The notes below the pieces were generated by a model. It was given only the letters and a program-made list of their open reading frames with translations. It searched no databases and was not told the origin of the DNA. From positions 4,932,001 to 4,996,000 of the forward strand of contig NZ_CP036299.1 in assembly GCF_007752345.1 (NCBI RefSeq): 64,000 nucleotides of DNA, given 5' to 3'. Origin of the DNA: Planctopirus ephydatiae (GTDB taxonomy: Bacteria; Planctomycetota; Planctomycetia; Planctomycetales; Planctomycetaceae). Positions 34,632 through 44,263 of this stretch are shown here, piece after piece. The stretch's first letter is position 1. Each line of letters opens with the position of its first letter. The position numbers and the translations under genes were made by a program.

Positions 34632-35342
34632 ATGAGCATCGAGCTAAAAGAGTCCGGATTCTACGAATGGCACGACAACTGGGAAAAAGTGCCAGCCGTT
34701 GGTGTGGAAAGCCAACGCGTTGACGAATGTCTTGCGCACTACCATCGTCACGGATTCCGTGGGCTGTTTGGGCATCCATCGTTTGGATTCACACAAGACA
34801 ATCTCGACTTTCTGGCACATGCGACAAACGCCAGATGGCTTTGGTTTTGGGATATCTCGCTACGAAACGCTGATCCGATCTACGAACTCACTGGCCTGGA
34901 GTACCTTGGCATTCATCCGAAGCGGCCCGGCATCGATTTCTCGCGTTTTAAGATCTTGAGTACCGTGATCAACCATTGGATCAAGGCGGATCGAGGGATC
35001 TCGGCATCGACGATTACCGAATACCATTTGTGGCATTACAAACCGACATCGAAATCGTTCGCAGGACTGGAGATTCCCGCAGGTGTCGAAAGGCTAGAAC
35101 TCTACTGGGCAAACCCGATGACTCTGGCCGGTTTACCTGTCATGACAAAGCTGAAGGTGTTGCAGATTCACCGTTGCCGAAATCTCCAGGATCTATCAGA
35201 ACTTCCACGCATTGCCCCCAATCTCAAAAAATTGCTCACGACCACTTCATCGAAGATTGACGCGACCGAAGGAGTACTCAATCACCCAAAACTTAAGGAA
35301 GCGTTGATCGACGGCAAGTGCGTGGTGGGAAGCGGTGGATAA
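34632..35342 (+). CDS. Cassette e: leucine-rich-repeat-like protein
   Basis: The 236-residue protein has irregular leucine-rich-repeat units (LTGLEYLGIHPK, FKILSTVINHW, LPVMTKLKVLQIHRCRN, LPRIAPNLKKL), no signal peptide and no enzyme motif. Proteins of this shape occur as orphan cassette products and as immunity partners of contact-dependent toxins; nothing here distinguishes these. Its ATG follows the core GTTATCC by three bases, and its TAA stop is part of the R'' box GGATAAC, the complement of that core. Confidence 0.75.
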   Translation: MSIELKESGFYEWHDNWEKVPAVGVESQRVDECLAHYHRHGFRGLFGHPSFGFTQDNLDFLAHATNARWLWFWDISLRNADPIYELTGLEYLGIHPKRPGIDFSRFKILSTVINHWIKADRGISASTITEYHLWHYKPTSKSFAGLEIPAGVERLELYWANPMTLAGLPVMTKLKVLQIHRCRNLQDLSELPRIAPNLKKLLTTTSSKIDATEGVLNHPKLKEALIDGKCVVGSGG

Positions 35343-35496
35343 CAAGTCGGTCTACCCAGGCGATCGAGTGGCCAGCGGGCTAGTCGCCGAAGTGCTACCC
35401 AACAAGTCGCTGCGACCGAAAAGCGGCGGGCTCGCGCCAAGTGAAGGCGGCAGCATAGGGTGTTGCTGCTCGCAGTTGAGCGGCAAGGCGTTAGGC
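35337..35496 (+). other. attC recombination site of cassette e
   Basis: R'' GGATAAC (35337-35343) is the exact complement of the core GTTATCC at 34622-34628, and R' is GTTAGGC (35490-35496). The 160-base length is above the usual range. A second R''-like box ACCCAAC (35399-35405) followed by AAGTCGCTGCG suggests two tandem or nested sites, the inner one about 98 bases long. The inner arms GCAGCA and TGCTGC fold near 35453-35470. Confidence 0.65.
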
Positions 35497-35525
35497 CCAT
35501 GGGATTCAACCAAAGGGAGATTCGT

Positions 35526-36551
35526 GTGCTATTGAGACGACTCGTCTGTTTCACTGTCCTGGCGTGCATGTGGTTATTCACCATCACCAACAGAGCCGTT
35601 GCGGCCGAGATTGAGCCCATTCCTGTCATTCTGGACACGGACATGGGCAACGATATTGATGATGTATTTGCGATGGGTATCCTGCACGCCCTCCACAGTC
35701 GCGGCGAGTGCAAGATTGTCGCCGTGACCGTAAGCAAAAACCATCCCCTTTCAGGTCCCTTCTGCGATGTGTTGAATACGTTTTACGGACGAGCAGATAT
35801 TCCTATCGGGGTGTTGCAAACCGGCACAACCAGTGGTGACGGCCCCTATCTCGCCCAAGTTATGAAACCACTTGCCAATGGTTCGCCCGTATTCGCACAT
35901 CGCCTGCAAACGTCGAATGACGCGCCGAATGCTGTTGCTGTCCTGCGGAGAGGATTGGCAGGCCTACAAGATGCCTCTGCTGTCGTTGTAGCGATTGGCC
36001 CTTTGACGAACATTCGCGACCTGCTCGAATCGCGACCGGATGAACACAGTCCTCTTCATGGCCGGGAACTTGTGGCTGCAAAGGTTCGGTTGCTTGTCGT
36101 CATGGCTGGAGACTTCAGCAAGCCTAAAGCGGAATTCAATATTTTTAGCGATTCAATCGCTGCCGCGAAAGTCTTCAACGACTGGCGTGGCGAGGTTGTC
36201 GTGTGCCCATTTGAGATGGGCGAATGGATGCATTACCCGGAAATGAGCCTGGAAAAGGATTTTCGAGTTCCGGAGCGCCATCCCTTGCTTGTGGCCGACC
36301 TGGCAACCTTTGGTGGAAAGCGCAATGGTTTCATGGCTTGGGATCTCGTGGCTGTCCTGCATGCGATCCGACCTGATCGCGACTACTTCAATATGTCCAA
36401 GCCGGGCAAGATTGATCTGGATTCGGAAAACGTCACACGCCTGAAAGAAGACAACGAAGGCAAGCATCGATATCTGATTCCTCGAGGCGGGCCCGAGCGT
36501 GTGCGTGAAGCAATCACAAGCCTGGCGAGTCAACCACCTTCAATTCCATGA
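35526..36551 (+). CDS. Cassette f: secreted inosine-uridine nucleoside hydrolase
   Basis: The enzyme hydrolyses N-glycosidic bonds of nucleosides. The family signature is clear: the aspartate cluster VILDTDMGNDIDDVFAMG binds Ca2+, and GPLTNIRDLL follows later. The N-terminus (CFTVLACMWLFTITNRAVAAE) is a signal peptide, so it acts outside the cytoplasm. I prefer the GTG at 35526 because AGGGAG lies about 7 bases upstream; an in-frame ATG at 35499 sits three bases after the core GTTAGGC. It is the last cassette-like gene: I found no R'' complementary to its core downstream. Confidence 0.9.
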   Translation: MLLRRLVCFTVLACMWLFTITNRAVAAEIEPIPVILDTDMGNDIDDVFAMGILHALHSRGECKIVAVTVSKNHPLSGPFCDVLNTFYGRADIPIGVLQTGTTSGDGPYLAQVMKPLANGSPVFAHRLQTSNDAPNAVAVLRRGLAGLQDASAVVVAIGPLTNIRDLLESRPDEHSPLHGRELVAAKVRLLVVMAGDFSKPKAEFNIFSDSIAAAKVFNDWRGEVVVCPFEMGEWMHYPEMSLEKDFRVPERHPLLVADLATFGGKRNGFMAWDLVAVLHAIRPDRDYFNMSKPGKIDLDSENVTRLKEDNEGKHRYLIPRGGPERVREAITSLASQPPSIP

Positions 36552-36835
36552 ACTCTTCACAGCAAAATGATTGGCTCAAAAAGCCACTGAATCCGAGTAG
36601 TCAGCCTCTTAGTTTTACAGTACTACTCGTATGCATAGCTTTGGTGAACCGGAGCCTATTTGCATTCGTGTTATTGAGACAATGATCTGTGTTGCATGTT
36701 GTATTCAAGGTTATCAGGCCGCAGGGTGGCAGAAATTTCCCTGACAATGACAGCTAGTAATTGCGAGCAATCGCCATGGCCATCTTTGGCTCGGGCTGAG
36801 TAAGGCCGGTTGCTGTATACTCTATGAAACCCGAA

Positions 36836-38383
36836 TCAGATTAAATCGTTCTGCTCGACATCTGTTCGTGTGATGCCGAGTTTTGGATCGTTTTCGGCCG
36901 ATTCATTAGCATTCATTGCCGAGTATCTTAACGCCTCGTCTCGATGAATCTGGCAGAGACGCATCATGGCTTTTGCCGTCGCATGAGTCGGAGGTGTGAT
37001 CAATGCGCCGGTACCGCCATAAACGAGATATACCATCGGCGGCCACGAGTCTTGGTGTGCTCCAACATCTTTCAGTGTGTTCCACGGAATGACTCGCTTG
37101 ATCTGACCCACTTGCAGCAAGAGTGCTTCGGGCGTAAAGAAAACCTGGACTCGCTTCGTCCCCCACCACGCAATAAATGCGACTAAAGATACAGTGACAG
37201 GCAGTATCATGAACGACATCTGCCGCCCATACCAATGCAACCACGTTCGCGGCGGTGTGCCGGGGAACACCCAGATCAACAGCCAGAGATTGAGAACCAG
37301 AATTGAACCCGTGACGACGACCAGCCATCTGAATCTGGGTATCTGCCAGTGTCCGAAGACCAGTTTGAACTTGTCTCGACTGCTCTCTTCAATCAGGCGA
37401 TCCTCCTCGAATTGACGATAGGCACTTTGTGCTGAAGGAAACTCGTACCGGAGTTGGTCGTCTGAAATGAGATTGTTCGACCATGAGATAGCAAGCGGAA
37501 CAGCCCTTCCCATTTCGGTCATCCAGAAATCCATGACATTTGAAAAGGTGTCCATGCGCATGGGTGGAAGTGCTTCACTGCTCCAATGACAGCGATGGCA
37601 GCGGTAACCTCCCGTTTCTCGATTAACATCCGTCAACCAGATGATCCCGGCACAACCTGGGCACGAGTCGGGTGGTGCCGGTGTTGCTGTATCGAGGACA
37701 AATGGATCTGGGGAAGGCCCTGCGTAATCACAAGCCACACATTTCACACTTCTTTGTGGCCAATCGACGTCCAGAGTATCCAGAGGATGGCCGCAAGCCA
37801 CACAATGTGAAGGAAACTCCCAGCCCAGCCACGCATTCATCTGTTGGCAGATCCAGTTCTGGTCGGCCACACTCAAATCGCACTCTTGGGCAAGTTCATT
37901 CCATTTCTCACCCACGCGCAATCGCAAAGACTGAATGTTCGACTCGCTGCCTTTTATCATGTAGACATCGAGGTGACTGCGATCATCGATCGGATGTGTC
38001 ACGGACCATCGAAAAATCGCGCCCCCTTGCGCGCGAAATTGTCTTCGATCTAACAGCAGTTTGCCCCCATCGGACTGCCCCAATAACCGGGCAACACCCT
38101 TTCCGAGGAGCCACGGGATGCCAAAGAGTAGAACCGGACTCGTAATCCACCACGGAATACCGCAGAGATGTTCCAGTATGAAGATGATGAGTACAGCGAA
38201 GCTGAATAAACCAAAGGAGAAGACGAAGAAAATGGAAACTATCCAGTCTGGCGAGACCGGATAAGTAACATCGAACCTTTCGGGAGTTACCTGTTGCACA
38301 GTCAATCGCGACCGACGAGGCAAGGCTGGCAAAAATGTCTTATCGATCGGCAACCACACTTTGTGCTCAGAGATCGTCGTCAT
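36836..38383 (-). CDS. Membrane protein with zinc-ribbons, unknown
   Basis: The 515-residue protein has two N-terminal transmembrane helices (~47-70, ~75-95), a cytoplasmic middle with CxxC knuckles (CVACGHP, CVACDYAG, CPGCAG, CHRCHW; residues ~193-280) and two more helices (~352-372, ~388-410), ending in a soluble tail. That suggests two zinc-ribbons of the rubredoxin/zinc-ribbon_4 type in a loop between helix pairs. No catalytic motif was seen. It stands alone, convergent with the cassette region, and function is unknown. Confidence 0.7.
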   Translation of the reverse strand: MTTISEHKVWLPIDKTFLPALPRRSRLTVQQVTPERFDVTYPVSPDWIVSIFFVFSFGLFSFAVLIIFILEHLCGIPWWITSPVLLFGIPWLLGKGVARLLGQSDGGKLLLDRRQFRAQGGAIFRWSVTHPIDDRSHLDVYMIKGSESNIQSLRLRVGEKWNELAQECDLSVADQNWICQQMNAWLGWEFPSHCVACGHPLDTLDVDWPQRSVKCVACDYAGPSPDPFVLDTATPAPPDSCPGCAGIIWLTDVNRETGGYRCHRCHWSSEALPPMRMDTFSNVMDFWMTEMGRAVPLAISWSNNLISDDQLRYEFPSAQSAYRQFEEDRLIEESSRDKFKLVFGHWQIPRFRWLVVVTGSILVLNLWLLIWVFPGTPPRTWLHWYGRQMSFMILPVTVSLVAFIAWWGTKRVQVFFTPEALLLQVGQIKRVIPWNTLKDVGAHQDSWPPMVYLVYGGTGALITPPTHATAKAMMRLCQIHRDEALRYSAMNANESAENDPKLGITRTDVEQNDLI

Positions 38384-39166
38384 GGTAACACCTGACTCGC
38401 CTCCTCAAAAAGAACGCTGAGCAGTTCCCAGCGAACCCGGCCACGACAGGTCGTTCCTGTATCGTGAACACGGAATGACTCTAACACCATTTGTGTGAAG
38501 CGACACGATCCTGTCAGATGAGAAATTGTTCATGAATCTCTGAAACTGTTTCTATGTCCCTTGCGAATGAGCAGTCATCAACCGTGCGAAAAACCGATCG
38601 ATCAGAAAGGACCGACGAGCAATATCAACAACCAGATCGACACGATGGTTCAACTCTCGAATCAATGCTCGACCGCAGGAAGTCCCTGGTTAAAATTCGG
38701 AATTCTACCGAGAGGTGACGGCGCAAGAGGTATTATCTGACCGTCAACCGCGATGAGAATGAGTTGGATTTCGGATGAGGGATGGGGAGGTTCGCAATGA
38801 GGTACTGGAACTATCTATCCTACTCACCTTTTCTCGTCCCCACCTTCTTGCTCAGTCGCCATCACACTCTGGAAGCCGGTTATCTGGAACCTAAAGAGTA
38901 AATGCTGTGTGGTGATCGCTCGACAATTCATAAGTTCCCCGGAGGGTAACAGCGCGTTGTTGGTTGTGAAAACATGCTTGCCCAGAGCTGCAAGCATGGC
39001 ACACAGAGCGGTCTTTTTTCATGGAAAACGAATGAGTTGGAGCTCACCCTCATCCCGGCCTTCTCCCGTCAGAACGGGAGAAGGAGTTGAAGGTCGATTT
39101 GCTCTCGCTCAATGGAAGATTTTCACTGGCTATGGCGGTCAGACTATAGCTGTCAGGCGATGGCAC
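38384..39166. repeat. Gene-free stretch with three repeat elements
   Basis: It holds a decayed repeat (38682-38812) related to 33680-33811, a CATGCTTGC...GCAAGCATG unit (38973-38998) that recurs at 46349-46374, and a hairpin CCTTCTCCCGT/ACGGGAGAAGG (39059-39084) of a kind common between genes in many genomes. A plus-strand frame from 38909 overlaps the gene at 39167 and has no coding character. Confidence 0.6.
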
Positions 39167-40666
39167 TCAGGCGAGGATGGGGTGGATGACTTCGCCATGG
39201 ACATCGGTCAGGCGGTAATCACGACCCTGGAAGCGATGGACGAGTTTTGTATGGTCAAAGCCGAGCAGGTGCATGATTGTTGCCTGCACGTCGTGAATGT
39301 GCATCTTGTTTTCCGCCACGCGGAAGCCCAGATCGTCGGAGGCTCCATACGAGAAGCTGCGCTTTACGCCGCCACCTGCCATCCACATGGTGAAGCAATC
39401 GGGATAATGATCGCGGCCGAGGATGCCACCACCCGAAGTTCGTCCTTCGCGGAAAGGTGTTCGACCAAATTCGCCGCCGCAAATGACCAGTGTGTCATCC
39501 AGCATGCCCCGCTGACGAAGATCCTTCAGCAGAGCGGCTATCGGCTTATCCATCGAGCGGCATTTGTTGGTGAGCCCATCACGAATGTCTTCGCCGGGGC
39601 CTGTGCCGTGGAAATCCCAACCCCAGTCGAAGAGCTGCACAAAACGGACTCCCTGCTCGACGAGGCGGCGGGCCAGCAGGCAGTTATTGGCTAGTGAGGA
39701 TTCGCCAGGTTTGGCGCCATAGGCCTCAATGACATCGGCGGGTTCTTTGGAGATATCCATCACCTCGGGGACGGAAGCCTGCATCCGGTAGGCCAGCTCA
39801 TACTGCGCAATGCGTGTCAATGTCTCGGGATGACCTCCTTCGATGGCCTGCAACTGATTCAGATCGCGGAGCGTATCGAGTGTCTGCCGGCGGAGCTGGC
39901 GATCCATCCCTGCCGGATCGGAAACATAGAGGACAGGATCGCCTTTGGACCGGCACTGCACTCCCTGAAAGACCGAAGGTAAAAATCCGCTGCCGAAACT
40001 GCTCTTACCACCATTGGGCTGCACACCACTGGAAATGAGCACGACGAACCCGGGCAGATTCTCACTTTCCGATCCTAATCCGTAGGTGACCCAAGAACCG
40101 AGCGAAGGCCGGCCCGCACGCGGCGATCCCGTCAGCAACAAAAGTTCGGCTGGAGCATGATTGAACTGATCGGTCGTGACGGCTTTGAGCATGCACAGCT
40201 CATCGGCCACTGTCTGCAGGTGAGGCAACGCATCGGACAGCCAGACGCCTCCTTCGCCATACTGAGCAAACTGGCGTGGTGTCCCGAGAAGCTTGGGAGT
40301 GCCCGAAGTAAAGGCGAACGTTTTGCCTTTCAGATACTCATCAGGACACTCCTGCCCCGTCCGCTTGACCAGCTCTGGCTTGTAGTCGTAGAGATCAAGA
40401 TGAGGGGGCGAACCCGTCAGGTGAATATAGATCACCCGCTGGGCACGGGCCTGATGATGGGGCTTCCTGGGTGACATCGGATTCACAACCATCCCGGCAG
40501 GAACTCCGCCAGCAGCATTGCTGGCATCCGCAGCGTACGCCGCCCGAGGAAGACCTCCCAGTTGTGTGGCCAACGCCATGCTTCCCAATGAAAGGCCCGT
40601 TTGCCCGAGAAAATACCGCCGGGTTTGATATGCCAGTTGTTGGGCGAGGAAAGTGGATTCGGTCAT
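39167..40666 (-). CDS. DUF1501 exported protein
   Basis: About 499 residues. The N-terminus carries a twin-arginine signal (RRYFLGQTGLSLGSMAL), and the body is a DUF1501 domain (YIHLTGSPPHLDLYDYKPEL, GGEFGRTPF, the latter sulfatase/phosphatase-fold-like). DUF1501 proteins are paired with DUF1549/DUF1553 cytochrome-like proteins throughout Planctomycetota, and that gene is directly upstream (81-base gap), so the two form an operon. Their biochemical role is unknown; polysaccharide or sulfate-ester metabolism has been proposed. I start at the ATG at 40666 because the Tat signal follows. Confidence 0.94.
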   Translation of the reverse strand: MTESTFLAQQLAYQTRRYFLGQTGLSLGSMALATQLGGLPRAAYAADASNAAGGVPAGMVVNPMSPRKPHHQARAQRVIYIHLTGSPPHLDLYDYKPELVKRTGQECPDEYLKGKTFAFTSGTPKLLGTPRQFAQYGEGGVWLSDALPHLQTVADELCMLKAVTTDQFNHAPAELLLLTGSPRAGRPSLGSWVTYGLGSESENLPGFVVLISSGVQPNGGKSSFGSGFLPSVFQGVQCRSKGDPVLYVSDPAGMDRQLRRQTLDTLRDLNQLQAIEGGHPETLTRIAQYELAYRMQASVPEVMDISKEPADVIEAYGAKPGESSLANNCLLARRLVEQGVRFVQLFDWGWDFHGTGPGEDIRDGLTNKCRSMDKPIAALLKDLRQRGMLDDTLVICGGEFGRTPFREGRTSGGGILGRDHYPDCFTMWMAGGGVKRSFSYGASDDLGFRVAENKMHIHDVQATIMHLLGFDHTKLVHRFQGRDYRLTDVHGEVIHPILA

Positions 40667-40747
40667 GATCAAACTCCGGGGCAGAACATCGAGCAATAGA
40701 GGCCAGGGTATTCGAGCGAATTTGGGAGTCGATTCTCAGATGGACGA

Positions 40748-43700
40748 TCACCGTTTCATTAACGCTTCATCCAGATTGAGAATCACATTGGCAATTGTCG
40801 TCCAGGCCGCTCGTTGTGCGACCTGGCTTTCTTCGATCTGTGAATCTCCGGCCAGTTGGCGGGCCTGCTTGAGATCCTGCTGGAATGTCTGCAGTGTCGA
40901 CTCGTAGAGCTGTTTGACTTTGTTCGACTCCTCCGGTGTGGGCTGTCGACAGAGAACTGTCGACCAGATCCACGCAATCTGTCCCTCCAGATCGGCGGGA
41001 GCTTCCTTGAGCATGCGGCGCGCCAGATGCTGTGACGCTTCGATGATCACAGGGTCGTTGAGTGTGACCAGTGCCTGGAGCGGAGTATTGGTTCGCACTC
41101 GCCGGAGATTGCAGACTTCCCGCGTGGGAGCATCGAAGGTAATCATCGACGGATAAGGATTTGACCGCCGCCACTGCGTATAAATCGCCCGGCGGTACTG
41201 GTCTTCACCCTGGCTGGTTTCCCAATCGGTATTGCCACCGAAAGCGGCATTCAGACCCAGCTTAGGCTGTGGAGGACGAACAGGTGGCCCGCCCATCTTG
41301 CGCGAGAGTAAGCCACTGACGAACAACGCCTGATCGCGCACCATCTCGGCACTGAGCCGTAATCTGGGCCCGCGGGCGAGCCAGCGATTTTCGGGATCTG
41401 CCAGATAGGCTTCCTGAGTCGTGCGGGATGATTGCCGATAAGTCTGGCTCATCACAATGGTTTTGATAAAGGCTTTCAGATCCCACTTCACACGATGCAA
41501 TTCTGTGGCGAGCCAGTCGAGGAGTTCGGGGTGGCTGGGAAGCTCCCCTTGTGAGCCGAACTCTTCACTGGTTGAGACAAGACCCACGCCAAACAGATCT
41601 TCCCAGTATCGATTGGCAATCACACGGGCCGTGAGAGGATTGTCTGCAATCACGAGCCAGCGGGCCATTTCCAGGCGGTTATTGATCTGCTGATGACTTT
41701 GCGACATAAAGACTGCCGGTACGCCGGGGGAAACAGGTTCACCCAGATCGAGGTAATTGCCCCGGAGCTGGACTCGGGCTTCTCGCCTTTGGCCCTCGGG
41801 AAGTTCGCTGTAGACCGGGACTGTCATCTGGCGGATGTTGGCCAGAGATTTTTCGTCGTCGGCTTTTTGTTTGCGGACTGCTTCTAACGCAGGGTGAGCT
41901 TCGAGGAACGTTTTGATGAGCAGCTGGCGATCGTCATCGGTGCGTTGATCGGCAGCTTTCGAGAGAATTTCGCGGGCAGCAGCGGGATACTTCATCCATG
42001 CGGTGACCTGAGGATCGGAGGTCGCGCTGATCTGGAAAGACCCCAGGAGATGTTTGGCCTGACTGGATTGCTGACGGATCGTGATGACCCATGAGCCATC
42101 TCCCGGTGCCTGCCAAGGTTCTGGAGGCAAGAGCGTTAACTGATGACGTTTTTTATGTTGCCCGCCGACTGCCCAGCCTTGTTTGGGATCAATTTTCCCC
42201 GTGGAGAGCAGGCTTTCCGCAGAAAAACCCTTTTGTGAGTAATCGGCTACCGCAACGGAAATCGGTAGACTGATCTTCCCTCGTGGAGCAATCGAAATCT
42301 GTGGCGAAGGGACTGTCGCGGGAGCTTGAGAAAAAACGACTTCTCGATTCTCACCCAGTAATTCGACGATGTACCCAGCGAGTCGCTGTTCGAGAGATCC
42401 ATCGGTGCGGTTCCAGAGAACGACTTCATCGATCTCGGAGACTTGCTGCAAGTCCACCTCCCACCAGGGATCTTGTGAAACAGCCGTATGTGTGACGGAA
42501 TTCTGATAGAAATCTCCCGCGGTGTTTCCATCCACGGCCCTTTCGGCAGTGCCTCCGAAATCGGTGGAACTCTGCCGGGCGGGTTTGTTGAGAGCCAGAT
42601 TGCTCGTATCGGGAATAGAAGTGTTGCGACCTTTGACTTCCACTTCGGCCAGGTGAATCATCTTCCCCGCGCCCGGTAAACTAATGCGCACATAGCGGGC
42701 CTGTGGAGCCTGAGTGCTGTCGGCTGGTTCAAATTGAGCTTCAATGCGGGAGATCACAAAGTTCCCGCCCCCATGTCCCGCACCACCACCAGGCAAGGCG
42801 GGATCGGGAATGGTTTCCAATCGCAAGCCGCCGATCGACTGGCCCGCTTTGGCAGGAATCGACAATTTGTAATCATCCTGCGGGGCCGTTTCGCGGGCTT
42901 CGATTCGCCCATCAGCCTGTACCACCAGTTCCAAGCCACTTTCCCGCCAAAGCTTCTCGGGAGTCAGCGCATTCCACTGGAGTGTTCGAGGAAAAGCGGT
43001 GTCCCAGGCCTCAAACTCGGCCACAAGATTTTCTGGCAGTGTTGAAAGTGCCCGTTCGTGCCCGGCAATCAGATTCTTCAAGCGCTGACGCTCCGACTCC
43101 TGCTCGGGCGTGTACCAGCTTTCCAAGGGAGATTCATCCCGGCGGTCGGCATCGGCGGTATTGTTGAGCAGGGCGTAGAACTCGAAGTATTCTTTCTGTG
43201 AAAGCGGATCGTATTTGTGAGTGTGGCATTGAGCACATGCCATCGTCGTCCCCATCCACACGGCAAACGTGGTATTCACACGGTCAACGACTGCCACGGT
43301 GCGGAACTCTTCGTCGTTGGTGCCGCCTTCGTTGTTGGTCAGCGTGTTGCGATGAAATGCCGTTGCAATACGCTGCTCCCTTGTGGGGTTGGGCAACAGA
43401 TCGCCCGCCAGTTGCTCAATGGTGAATTGATCGAAGGATTTATTGCGATTGAGTGAATCAATGACATAATCGCGATAGGCCCAGATGGTTCGTGGTGGAT
43501 CATCGGCATACCCGGCGGAATCAGCGTATCGCGCCAGATCGAGCCAGCGATGAGCCCAGTGTTCCCCGTAAGCGGAACTGGCCAGCAATCGATCGACGAC
43601 CTTTTCGTAAGCGTTGGAAGAGGTATCTTCAAGAAACGCCTGTACTTCTTCTCGTGTGGGGGGCAGGCCCGTCAAATCGAGGCTCACCCGTCGAATCAGG

Positions 43701-44263
43701 GCTTCGCGATCAGCTTCCGGAGCGGGTTTGAGATTTAGTTCTTTGAGCTTTCGCTGCACCAGTTCATCAATCGCTCCCGCCATCACCGCCGGCGATTGAT
43801 CCGGCTGATGCTGCGTGGCCACGACAGTCGGACGCACGGGTTTGACATAGCTCCAGTGTGGCTCGTACTTTGCCCCTTCAGAAATCCACTTCTTGAGCAA
43901 ATCCACTTGGCGGGGACTGAGTTTTCTACCCACGGAAGGTGGCGGCATCACCAGATCGGGATCGGTCGAAAGGATACGCTCGATCATCTCACTGGCTTCC
44001 GGATGGCCCGCCTTGATGGCCTGAGCACCACCACCCAGATCGGCCGTCGCACCTTCAAAAGTATCTAACCTCAAACCATCGGTGCCTCCTTTGCGGTCGG
44101 CTTCATCCGGGCCATGGCAATGGAAGCAGGCATTGGAAAGGATCGGCTTGATATCGCGCACAAAGCTGACGGATTCGGCCTGGGCGGATTGCACGAACGT
44201 TAGCAACGCGAATCCACAGCCGATGAATGATCCCAACCAGCGACTGGTGTTGTAACGAGCCAT
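40748..44263 (-). CDS. Planctomycete cytochrome C / DUF1549 / F5-8C / DUF1553 protein
   Basis: A protein of about 1171 residues with a signal peptide (SFIGCGFALLTFVQSAQAE), an N-terminal PSCyt1 domain with the heme motif CFHCH (C46, C49, H50) and MPPP, DUF1549 (RRVSLDLTGLPPTREEV), an F5/8-type-C carbohydrate-binding-like domain (NKPARQSSTDFGGT, EVDLQQVSEIDEVVLWNRTD), and C-terminal DUF1553 (NRYWEDLFGVGLV). It should sit outside the cytoplasm and carry one covalent heme. It begins the operon with the DUF1501 gene. I chose the ATG at 44263 because the signal peptide follows. Confidence 0.94.
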   Translation of the reverse strand: MARYNTSRWLGSFIGCGFALLTFVQSAQAESVSFVRDIKPILSNACFHCHGPDEADRKGGTDGLRLDTFEGATADLGGGAQAIKAGHPEASEMIERILSTDPDLVMPPPSVGRKLSPRQVDLLKKWISEGAKYEPHWSYVKPVRPTVVATQHQPDQSPAVMAGAIDELVQRKLKELNLKPAPEADREALIRRVSLDLTGLPPTREEVQAFLEDTSSNAYEKVVDRLLASSAYGEHWAHRWLDLARYADSAGYADDPPRTIWAYRDYVIDSLNRNKSFDQFTIEQLAGDLLPNPTREQRIATAFHRNTLTNNEGGTNDEEFRTVAVVDRVNTTFAVWMGTTMACAQCHTHKYDPLSQKEYFEFYALLNNTADADRRDESPLESWYTPEQESERQRLKNLIAGHERALSTLPENLVAEFEAWDTAFPRTLQWNALTPEKLWRESGLELVVQADGRIEARETAPQDDYKLSIPAKAGQSIGGLRLETIPDPALPGGGAGHGGGNFVISRIEAQFEPADSTQAPQARYVRISLPGAGKMIHLAEVEVKGRNTSIPDTSNLALNKPARQSSTDFGGTAERAVDGNTAGDFYQNSVTHTAVSQDPWWEVDLQQVSEIDEVVLWNRTDGSLEQRLAGYIVELLGENREVVFSQAPATVPSPQISIAPRGKISLPISVAVADYSQKGFSAESLLSTGKIDPKQGWAVGGQHKKRHQLTLLPPEPWQAPGDGSWVITIRQQSSQAKHLLGSFQISATSDPQVTAWMKYPAAAREILSKAADQRTDDDRQLLIKTFLEAHPALEAVRKQKADDEKSLANIRQMTVPVYSELPEGQRREARVQLRGNYLDLGEPVSPGVPAVFMSQSHQQINNRLEMARWLVIADNPLTARVIANRYWEDLFGVGLVSTSEEFGSQGELPSHPELLDWLATELHRVKWDLKAFIKTIVMSQTYRQSSRTTQEAYLADPENRWLARGPRLRLSAEMVRDQALFVSGLLSRKMGGPPVRPPQPKLGLNAAFGGNTDWETSQGEDQYRRAIYTQWRRSNPYPSMITFDAPTREVCNLRRVRTNTPLQALVTLNDPVIIEASQHLARRMLKEAPADLEGQIAWIWSTVLCRQPTPEESNKVKQLYESTLQTFQQDLKQARQLAGDSQIEESQVAQRAAWTTIANVILNLDEALMKR

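Noticed and set aside
30000-36551. Possible tRNA-Ser-targeted genomic island with att repeats
   Set aside because: I looked for a second copy of the tRNA 3' end downstream and found none, and there is no tyrosine or serine integrase in the window; the cassette-array reading explains the region better.
38909-39694. Plus-strand frame of 261 codons overlapping the DUF1501 gene
   Set aside because: The first part is a hairpin repeat and the rest is antisense to the DUF1501 gene.
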